This document shows, piece by piece, positions 4,541 to 10,757 of a DNA stretch of 10,757 nt; position 1 is the first letter of the stretch, and every line of letters starts with the position of its first letter. A model generated the notes under the pieces. The model saw nothing but the letters and a program-made list of their open reading frames with translations. It searched no databases and had not been told where the DNA came from. Source of the stretch: Dehalococcoidia bacterium (lineage in GTDB: Bacteria > Chloroflexota > Dehalococcoidia > Tepidiformales > Tepidiformaceae); the NCBI GenBank assembly GCA_007126855.1, contig SLAK01000107.1, positions 1 through 10,757 of the forward strand, read 5' to 3'. The position numbers and the translations under genes are program-made.

Positions 4541-6789
4541 AGGCCCGCCTGTTCCTGGTGGCGCTGGCGTGCGCTGCTGTGGTGTCCACCCTGCCCGGCC
4601 GCGCTGCGCTTGCAGATGACGGGTTCGATATCGCCCGCGACTTCCACATCGCCTCCGAAACCTACTACCAAGTGGACGTCGATAGGCCGGAGCTGGACGT
4701 CCGCCTGGAGGCAACGGTCCAGGCCGCTGGCCGCGGCGACCTGGAAACCATCTACCTCTGGGCAATGCCGGGCGCGACGGGCATCAACGTGTCCCGGGAC
4801 GGCGTCCCGCTGGAGTTCGAGCAGGCTGCCGCCGAGGGGGACATGCCTTCCATCGTCGAAGTAACACTCGACCAGCCACTGCGCGGCCGCCTGGTCGCGG
4901 ATATCGTGATGACCTACACCGTTGGCGCGCACGAGAGCGAGATCAGCACGATACGCCCGGGCGTTGTCGAGACGATGTTCGTCAGCCAGGGGCCCGGGTC
5001 CTTTGTCCTGATCGATCTGCCGATAGAAGGCGACAACGCCGTCGACCCCGGCTGCGTGATGGCGGCCGACCAGCCGGCAGCCGTCACCTCGGCCGGTTAT
5101 GAACGCTGGGTTTGCGGCGAGGTGGTGACAGCCGCGGTATTCACGACCGACGCGAGTGTGCAGGAGCGTTGCGCCCGCATGGACGACCGTTGCCGCCAGC
5201 GCACGCACCCGCTTCCCCTGGCTGCCTCCGCCCAGTCGGTCACCGACGCCAGCCTCATCACGCATCTCCGGGGCACGGTGGAACTTTCCGAAAGGAGCGT
5301 GCCGCTGACGCTGCGCTACTTCTCCTTCGACCGCGAATGGGCGGAGCGCCAGTTCGAGGTTGCACAACGCGCATTGCCGCTGCTGGAAGAGGTCTTTGGC
5401 TTTCCCTACCCGCACGAAGAGGTTGTCCTGCGCCAGTCGAACTTTGTCCTTTTCGCCGGGTTTGGCGGTATCGCCTTCACCGAGCAGGGCGAGATGTTGA
5501 TCGCCGCCATGGATCACGGCGCCGAACACATCACCATCCACGAGCTCGCCCACCAGTGGGCCGGCCCGGTTTACCTGGAGGGCCCCTGGCTGTGGGAAGG
5601 CCTGGCGGAGTACGCAACGCACCGCGTCGGTGAGCAGCTGGGCGTCGAAGAATTGCACCTGGAGTGGGAGAGCAAACCGTACGACGACCCATTGGCTACC
5701 TGGTTCAGCGGCTCGGAAGTCACCGACCGGGAATACTGGTATGGCAAGTCCGGCGCATTCTGGGAAGTGTATGCCGATGCCGTGGGCGGCCATGAGGCGA
5801 TGACCTCCGTCCTGGGGCGGATGAACGAGGACCTGGCGGCTCTACCCTTCGACGGCCGCTGGTTCATGGATGCCGGTGAGGAGGTCTCGGGGACGAACCT
5901 TGACGAGCTGTTTCTCGACTGGGTTTGGCGACCCGTCACAGCGCAACCGATACTGGCCGAGCGCCGGGCGGCCCACAATCTCGTGGACGAGCTGCGTGCA
6001 GAGGCCGCCGCGCACGGGTTCACCGGCGTCCCCCTCGACATTGTGAACAGCCTGCGGGAGTGGAGCTTTGGCGCGATAGAGAACCAGGTCGACCGTGCCC
6101 GCGACCTCCTCGCGGACCATGTGGCACTGGTCCACCAGATCGAGGCCGCCGGGCTCAAGCCGCCGGGCACCATCATCGAAGCGTGGCCCATGACCACGAC
6201 GGCCGGCATCGCGGGCCTCATCGCCGAACAGCGCCAGGCGGTCAACGCACTCGTCGAAACCGGCGAACGCCTGGCCGGGGCAGACCCCGACAGCCCTGCC
6301 CACGGCCTCTACCGGGACGCCCGCATCGCATACAACGCGGGCGACGTCGCCGAGGCGCATCGCCTGGCCAATGCCGCCGCCGAAACGGCGTACACCGCGA
6401 CCGCCAGCGAGCGCATGCTGATGATCGCCGCAGCGGAGCAGGAACGCTTTAGCGACAGCTTCTTCGAACGTATCGGGCTCATCGGCCATGCGCCGGACGA
6501 GCGGCTGGACCAGGCGCGGCAGGCCTTCCGGGCGGGCGAGCACGCCGAGGCGCTTCGGCTGGCACGGTCGGCATTCGATTCGTGGAATGGGGCGCAGTCC
6601 CGCGGATTGCAGCGCCTGGCGGCGCTGGCCGCCATCATGTCCGGCCTGGCCTTTGGCGCATGGTGGCTGCTTACCCGGCTCGACCGTGCTCCCGAAGAAG
6701 TACAAAAGGCGCAGGAAGGCCACTACCTGGAGCATGATCCCAACAAGCCGCGCCGGCGTTCCTGGCGCGACTACGAGAACACCCCCTGA
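4537..6789 (+). CDS. Secreted, C-terminally anchored gluzincin metallopeptidase (M1-like)
   Basis: This 750-residue protein has a signal peptide (1-26, likely cleaved after ALA). A beta-rich N-terminal region (about 30-250) resembles the aminopeptidase N saddle domain. The zinc site is HELAH (His335, Glu336, His339) with the third ligand probably Glu354 in WLWEGLAEY. A YWYGKSGAF segment (Tyr400/Tyr402) sits where M1 enzymes have their catalytic Tyr. A helical C-terminal region carries a 65-residue-spaced repeat of the form ARxAxxAGxxAEAxRLA (595-611 and 660-676). One membrane helix (about 692-711) is followed by a basic cytoplasmic tail. The catalytic part should therefore face outside. The usual GxMEN exopeptidase motif is not evident; GGIAFTE occupies its place. 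Spacing from the second His to the likely Glu is 14 rather than 18 residues. The gene lies downstream of marR and converges with the permease gene, 3 bases away. Substrate is unknown. Confidence 0.8.
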   Translation: MKARLFLVALACAAVVSTLPGRAALADDGFDIARDFHIASETYYQVDVDRPELDVRLEATVQAAGRGDLETIYLWAMPGATGINVSRDGVPLEFEQAAAEGDMPSIVEVTLDQPLRGRLVADIVMTYTVGAHESEISTIRPGVVETMFVSQGPGSFVLIDLPIEGDNAVDPGCVMAADQPAAVTSAGYERWVCGEVVTAAVFTTDASVQERCARMDDRCRQRTHPLPLAASAQSVTDASLITHLRGTVELSERSVPLTLRYFSFDREWAERQFEVAQRALPLLEEVFGFPYPHEEVVLRQSNFVLFAGFGGIAFTEQGEMLIAAMDHGAEHITIHELAHQWAGPVYLEGPWLWEGLAEYATHRVGEQLGVEELHLEWESKPYDDPLATWFSGSEVTDREYWYGKSGAFWEVYADAVGGHEAMTSVLGRMNEDLAALPFDGRWFMDAGEEVSGTNLDELFLDWVWRPVTAQPILAERRAAHNLVDELRAEAAAHGFTGVPLDIVNSLREWSFGAIENQVDRARDLLADHVALVHQIEAAGLKPPGTIIEAWPMTTTAGIAGLIAEQRQAVNALVETGERLAGADPDSPAHGLYRDARIAYNAGDVAEAHRLANAAAETAYTATASERMLMIAAAEQERFSDSFFERIGLIGHAPDERLDQARQAFRAGEHAEALRLARSAFDSWNGAQSRGLQRLAALAAIMSGLAFGAWWLLTRLDRAPEEVQKAQEGHYLEHDPNKPRRRSWRDYENTP

Positions 6790-6792
6790 GGA

Positions 6793-7605
6793 CTATCCCT
6801 GGATCGCGCTCAGGGCCAGCCGCCCCCCGACAACGAGCAGGCTCGCCGCCAGCACCCGCGTGATCATCGTGCCCCCCAGGCGCCTGGAGAGCCATGCACC
6901 GGCCTGGGCGCCGGGGATAACGCCGAGCGCGAGCAATCCTGCTTCGCCCAGGGCAACGCCCCAGGTGAGCGTCCCGGTGGCGACGTGCACAAGCGAGGCT
7001 TCCGCGGTCATGAACGCCAGGGTGAACTGCGATGTGGCGACGGCGGTGTGCACCGGGAAGTGGAGAAGGGTCGACATAATCGGTACGTGGAGGATGCCGC
7101 CGCCGATGCCGAGCAGGCTGCTCACCAGCCCCACGCCCACGCTCAGCGTCACGCCTTTCCAGAGCTGGAAGGAGTACACGTACCGGTTGCCATAGCGGTC
7201 CCGGATGGTGCGGCGGACAACACCGCGTCCGGTCACGGGCGCCTGGATGGCGCCCCCGGGCGAACGGAAAATGAGGTTCGCCGCCAGCGCAGCCAGGGCA
7301 ATGGCGAAGATAGCTTCGAAGAGCCGCCGCGGCACCGCGCCGACGAGCAACACGCCTGCCACCGCACCGGGCAGGGTACCCGCGGCGAACCAGAGCCCGC
7401 TACGGTAGTCGATGCGCCGCTGGCGCGCGTAGGCGCCGCTGCCCGATAGCGCGTTGAAGAAGACCACCAGGAGCGAAATCGCCGTTATCTCGTGCGGTGA
7501 GCGGTCCGGGTAGAGGAAGAGCAGGATGGGGACCAGGATGAAGCCCCCGCCGGCGCCCACCAGGGTGCCGAATGCTCCGACGGCGAAGCCAAGAGGGATG
7601 AGCAA
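6793..7605 (-). CDS. TauE/SafE-family (DUF81) membrane permease
   Basis: This hydrophobic protein of about 270 residues has roughly eight predicted membrane helices in two halves, each opening with the family's glycine motif (VGAGGGFILVP at 16-26 and LGIGGGILHVP at 165-175). A basic cytoplasmic loop (about 113-145) lies between them. The family exports or imports small organic or sulfur anions such as sulfite, sulfoacetate or sulfonates; the substrate here cannot be told. The start is uncertain. The first convincing codon is TTG at 7605, with CTG at 7608 and 7623 as alternatives, and the frame stays open back to the accDA stop at 7696-7698 without any ATG or GTG. It follows accDA on the same strand by about 90 bases and is probably co-transcribed. 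Its stop lies 3 bases from that of the metallopeptidase gene on the other strand. Confidence 0.85.
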   Translation of the reverse strand: MLIPLGFAVGAFGTLVGAGGGFILVPILLFLYPDRSPHEITAISLLVVFFNALSGSGAYARQRRIDYRSGLWFAAGTLPGAVAGVLLVGAVPRRLFEAIFAIALAALAANLIFRSPGGAIQAPVTGRGVVRRTIRDRYGNRYVYSFQLWKGVTLSVGVGLVSSLLGIGGGILHVPIMSTLLHFPVHTAVATSQFTLAFMTAEASLVHVATGTLTWGVALGEAGLLALGVIPGAQAGAWLSRRLGGTMITRVLAASLLVVGGRLALSAIQG

Positions 7606-7695
7606 CAGGTCTTCGGGCTGCAGAGCTCCGGCCTCACAGGTGAGATGGCATGCCGATGGTGGCAGGAAGCGCGCGTCCGGGCGAGCCGCGCTCCA

Positions 7696-9510
7696 TCAAA
7701 CGGGGATGTCTGCCGAGTCGTGGTCGACGCGCTTCCTCGATCCGTGGCGCCTGCGCGGCCATTCGAGCAGCCGTTCGAGGCGGTCGGCCATGTGCGCGAA
7801 CTGGCGCTCCAGCCTGCCGCGGACAGATGAACGTGTGGAGCCGACGTTCCGGTAGCGGTCATAGCGCCGGGCCAGGCGCTTGGTCTGCTTCGAGCGGCGC
7901 AGGTCGGTCAGCGCCCGCACGATACTCCGGCGCACGAGCTGGGAGGCTTCCGTGTGGTTCGTGTGGGCCCCTTCGCCCGGCTCCGGCACGGTGGCGTCGC
8001 TAATCCCGAGCTTCAAACAATCGTGCGAGGTCATGCGGAGCCGCTCGGCCATGTCCTCGGCGCGGCCGGCGCCCTCGGGGAAGGCGAGCGTGGCGGCCTC
8101 CTCCGGCGGCATCACCGTGTAGACGGCGTTGTCGAGCATCAGCACGCGGTCGGCAACAGCGAGCGCCGCTGCCGCCTCGCTGTTGGCTTCGCCGGCGATG
8201 ACCGCGATGGTCGGGACCGGGGTCTCGAGCATGGTCGCGGTGCACATGGCGATTGCTGCACCGAGCCCGGCTTCCTCGTTTGCAAGGCTGGGGTATGCCC
8301 CGGCAGTGTCGATGATGGTAATCACCGGCAAATTGAATTTCGCAGCCACCTCGATAGCCCGTTTGGCCTTCCGGAACCCCGAGGCGCTGATCCAGCCGTC
8401 GTCCGGCTCGTCCTGGGAGTGGGGCCGGTTCTGCCCGATGATCACTATGGCCTCGCCGGCCAGCGATGCAATGCCCGTGAGCACGGAGCGGTCGTCGTGG
8501 CCCGTACGGTCTCCGCGCAACTCCACGAAGGTGGTGGTCATGTGCGCTATCAGCTCTTCAGCGTTGGGGCGGTTCTGGTGGCGTGAAAGCTGCAGGAGCT
8601 GCCAGGCGCCGCGGTGGGTGTGGGTCGACTTGTGGGGCCTGCGTTCTCGCGGAGCTGTGAGCCGGTAGTCGTTCAACAGCAGGTCCAGCACGAGCGCGAC
8701 CGATTCGCGTAGCTGGGGCCTGGGGACCACTGCGTCGATGAGCCCGTGCTTCAGGTGGGATTCAGCGGTATGCGCGTCTTCCGGCAGCGCGCTGCTTGCC
8801 GTTTCGCGCAGTTTGCGGTAGGCGCTGTAGCCCACGATCGCCCGCGGCTCGGCGATGATGTAATCCGCCAGGCGGATGAAGCCCGCAAAGGCTGAGCCCG
8901 TCGCCGGGTTGGCCAAGATCGAAATGTGCGGAAGCCCAGCCCGGTGGTGGCGCCGCGCTGCCGCGACCACGCGCGGCATCTGCATCAGGGCCAGCAGCCC
9001 CTCCTGCATACGGGTGCCCGAGGTGGAGCTCACCGTCACCATGGCGCAACCGCGTGATGTCGCCTTTTCAAAGGCGCGCGCCAGCCGCTCGCCCGATGCC
9101 ACGCCCACCGATCCACCCAGGAAGGAGAAATCCAGCGCGGCGAAGACGACTTCGCGGTCGAAGATGCGCCCCGTGCCCGTGAGCGCGGATTCGGTGAGCC
9201 GTGTCCGGCGCTGCTCGGCAACGATCCGCGAGCGGTAGGACCGTGTGCCGCCGAAGGAAAGCGGGTCGATGGCGGTCACGCCGCGGTCGTCTTCGTGGAA
9301 ACTGCCCGGGTCGAGCAGGAGCGCGGCCCGCTCGCGGGCGTTCAGGTGGTAGTGGTATTCGCATGCGTGGCAGACGCGGTAGCGTTCGTACATGCGGGAT
9401 TCGGCGAGCGTTGCCCCGCACGAAAAGCAGCGCGGGCTTTGCGCCGGCTCCGTGGTCGCGGGCTCCTGGTGCTCGCGTTGAAAGATGTCCTTCAGTGTTC
9501 TCATCGCCAT
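7696..9510 (-). CDS. accDA: Fused acetyl-CoA carboxylase carboxyltransferase beta-alpha subunits (AccD-AccA), divergent active-site motifs
   Basis: This 604-residue chain joins an AccD-like half (about 25-280) to an AccA-like half (about 300-556). The N-terminal zinc ribbon is intact (Cys28, Cys31, Cys47, Cys50). AccD landmarks include FSFLGGSVGVASGERLARAF, RMQEGLLALMQM and GLIDAVVPRP; AccA landmarks include KRAIEVAAKFNLPVITIIDT, GAYP and ISDATVPEP. The enzyme would move the carboxyl group from carboxybiotin to acetyl-CoA, giving malonyl-CoA for fatty acid synthesis. The oxyanion-hole motifs are altered: SASGGAR of E. coli AccD is SSTSGTR here (161-167), and GEGGSGGALA of AccA is GEANSEAAAA (440-449). 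The AccA-like part ends near RYDRYRNVG; a basic extension of about 48 residues follows. The ATG at 9510 overlaps the ftsK stop (TGATG), so translation is probably coupled; a second ATG at 9504 is possible. Substrate or activity may differ from the canonical enzyme. Confidence 0.85.
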   Translation of the reverse strand: MAMRTLKDIFQREHQEPATTEPAQSPRCFSCGATLAESRMYERYRVCHACEYHYHLNARERAALLLDPGSFHEDDRGVTAIDPLSFGGTRSYRSRIVAEQRRTRLTESALTGTGRIFDREVVFAALDFSFLGGSVGVASGERLARAFEKATSRGCAMVTVSSTSGTRMQEGLLALMQMPRVVAAARRHHRAGLPHISILANPATGSAFAGFIRLADYIIAEPRAIVGYSAYRKLRETASSALPEDAHTAESHLKHGLIDAVVPRPQLRESVALVLDLLLNDYRLTAPRERRPHKSTHTHRGAWQLLQLSRHQNRPNAEELIAHMTTTFVELRGDRTGHDDRSVLTGIASLAGEAIVIIGQNRPHSQDEPDDGWISASGFRKAKRAIEVAAKFNLPVITIIDTAGAYPSLANEEAGLGAAIAMCTATMLETPVPTIAVIAGEANSEAAAALAVADRVLMLDNAVYTVMPPEEAATLAFPEGAGRAEDMAERLRMTSHDCLKLGISDATVPEPGEGAHTNHTEASQLVRRSIVRALTDLRRSKQTKRLARRYDRYRNVGSTRSSVRGRLERQFAHMADRLERLLEWPRRRHGSRKRVDHDSADIPV

Positions 9511-10757
9511 CAGTCTAGCAACCGCCTTTCACGGTCAGCCGATTGCAGCACCCGCCGCGATTCGCCTTCCTCCCGCGGGCCAACAATGCCTTCCTGTTCG
9601 AGCACATCGATGAGCGCGCAGGCTTTCACATACCCAACGCGCAGGCGCCGCTGCAACATCGACGGTGAGATGCGCTCGTGCTGCGATGCCAGCTCGCGGG
9701 CCAGCTCGATGTGCGGGTCGTCTTCGTCAACTTCCATGTCCTCGTCGCCGCCATTCCGCTCAAGGAGCGCCTGTTCGAGGAGATCGTCGCTGTTGTCGGG
9801 CGCGAGCTGGCTGAAGCGCTCATCTTTCCACCATTCGACCAGCCGCTCCACCTCCGCGTCGGACATGTAGACGCCCTGGATGCGGACGGGCTTCGACGCG
9901 TCGGTCGGCAGGAAGAGCATATCGCCACGCCCGAGAAGCTTCTCGGCGCCGCCACCGTCCAGGATGGTCCGGGAGTCGGTCTGGGACGTGACCGCGAAGG
10001 CGATGCGCGTGGGGAAGTTGGCCTTGATGAGGCCGGTGATCACGTCAACCGATGGCCGCTGCGTCGCGACGACCAGGTGGATGCCGGTCGCGCGGGCGAG
10101 CTGGGCCAGGCGGCAGATGAGCTTTTCCACCTCGAAGGGGGCGGCCATCATCAGGTCGGCCAGCTCATCGATGATCAGCACCCAGTAGGGCATACGCTTG
10201 AGCACGCGCGGGTGTCGGTTGTAGGCCTCGATGTTGCGCACGCCGAGCTCGGCGAACTTGCGATAGCGCGCCTCCATCTCGGAGACGACTGCCTGGAGCG
10301 CCCCGACCACCTTGTCGACATCGACGATGACCTCGCTGAAGGCCAGGTGCGGGATGTTCCTGAAGCCGGTCAGCTCCACGCGCTTGGGGTCGACCATGAT
10401 GAAGCGCACCTGGTCCGGCGTTGCGTTCATCATGATGGCCGTGATGATGGAGTTCATGCAGACGCTCTTGCCTGAGCCGGTCGCGCCGGCGATGAGCAGG
10501 TGCGGCATCTTCGCCAGGTCGGCGACAACCGGCTTGCCGGCGACGCCGCGCCCTAGCGAGAGCGCCAGCTTCGACTTCGCGGCCAGGTCCCGGTACTCCT
10601 TCGTTTCCATCACGCTGCGCATAGTGACCACGCTGGCGGTATCGTTCGGCACTTCGATGCCGACGATGGCCCGCCCCGGGACCGGGGCCTCGATACGGAG
10701 GCTTGGGGCGGCCAGCGCCAGCGCAAGGTCGTTCTGCAGCGCTGTGATCTTGTTCAC
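9510..10757 (-). CDS. ftsK: DNA translocase FtsK/SpoIIIE, C-terminal part (5' end outside window)
   Basis: The visible 415 residues cover the motor and DNA-recognition parts. The beginning (KITALQNDLALALAAPSLRI, then an EAPVPG segment) is the conserved alpha subdomain, so the gene continues beyond the window; the GTG at its edge is an internal Val codon. The ATPase domain has Walker A GATGSGKS (visible residues 91-98), MVDPKRVEL, Walker B VLIIDELADL, and ATQRPSVDVITGLIKANFPT followed by DSRTILDGGGAEKLLGRGDM. After an acidic linker (about 320-346) comes the winged-helix gamma domain (about 347-396: ISPSMLQRRLRVGYVKACAL), which in FtsK reads polar guide sequences. The protein pumps DNA across the division septum during chromosome segregation; membrane segments would be upstream. 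Its TGA overlaps the accDA ATG by one base. Confidence 0.96.
   Translation of the reverse strand: MNKITALQNDLALALAAPSLRIEAPVPGRAIVGIEVPNDTASVVTMRSVMETKEYRDLAAKSKLALSLGRGVAGKPVVADLAKMPHLLIAGATGSGKSVCMNSIITAIMMNATPDQVRFIMVDPKRVELTGFRNIPHLAFSEVIVDVDKVVGALQAVVSEMEARYRKFAELGVRNIEAYNRHPRVLKRMPYWVLIIDELADLMMAAPFEVEKLICRLAQLARATGIHLVVATQRPSVDVITGLIKANFPTRIAFAVTSQTDSRTILDGGGAEKLLGRGDMLFLPTDASKPVRIQGVYMSDAEVERLVEWWKDERFSQLAPDNSDDLLEQALLERNGGDEDMEVDEDDPHIELARELASQHERISPSMLQRRLRVGYVKACALIDVLEQEGIVGPREEGESRRVLQSADRERRLLD

Noticed and set aside
4381..5793. Long minus-strand open frame (470 codons) opposite the marR end and the metallopeptidase
   Set aside because: It lies antisense to a gene with signal peptide, zinc motif and membrane helix, has no recognisable motif, and long antisense frames are expected at this GC content.
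1257..7605. A sulfur-metabolism unit joining the rhodanese and the TauE/SafE permease
   Set aside because: The two genes are almost 5 kb apart, on opposite strands and in different transcription units, and the permease substrate is unknown.
10755..10757. GTG at the window edge as the ftsK start
   Set aside because: The sequence there is the conserved interior of FtsK; the membrane domain and linker must lie outside the window.
1..10757. Mobile element, prophage, CRISPR array, tRNA or rRNA
   Set aside because: I saw no transposase, integrase, terminal inverted repeats, spaced short repeats, or tRNA/rRNA signatures on either strand.

Overview
The window is GC-rich, densely packed bacterial chromosome with no mobile element, RNA gene or CRISPR array that I can see. 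The content suggests Chloroflexota, perhaps the Dehalococcoidia or a relative, and less likely Actinomycetota. The reasons are an F420-type LLM oxidoreductase of the TIGR03617 kind, a single-chain AccD-AccA carboxyltransferase next to ftsK, little intergenic DNA and weak Shine-Dalgarno signals at several genes. This assignment is inference from gene content only.

Left part, plus strand (1-2096): the 3' end of an S9 (prolyl-oligopeptidase) peptidase; a small conserved protein with a CWHHP motif; a probable transglutaminase-fold protein with a visible Cys/His/Asp set; and a two-domain rhodanese sulfurtransferase. An imperfect direct repeat of about 38 bp links the end of the peptidase gene to the ribosome-binding site and first codons of the transglutaminase-like gene.

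Middle (2126-2916), minus strand: two tandem paralogous genes for small four-cysteine (CxxC-X18-CxxxC) proteins of a family I do not recognise. They share a nearly invariant core. Next comes a 203-bp divergent intergenic region that holds a 15-bp palindrome.

Centre, plus strand (2917-6789): an F420-dependent LLM oxidoreductase, a MarR-type regulator 32 bp downstream, and after a perfect 18-bp palindrome a secreted, C-terminally membrane-anchored gluzincin metallopeptidase related to family M1. The oxidoreductase and regulator probably form an operon, and the palindromes are candidate operators.

Right part, minus strand (6793-10757): ftsK (5' end outside the window), then accDA overlapping it by one base (TGATG), then a TauE/SafE permease. 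These read as one operon combining chromosome segregation, the carboxyltransferase step of acetyl-CoA carboxylase and an anion exporter. The carboxyltransferase is unusual because the glycine-rich motifs that form the oxyanion holes in both halves are altered. The permease and metallopeptidase genes converge with 3 bp between them.

The points most worth checking are the altered carboxyltransferase motifs, the duplicated four-cysteine proteins, the direct repeat that supplies a gene start, and the palindrome with a possible 6-codon leader ahead of the metallopeptidase. I did not find a clear new multi-gene system.
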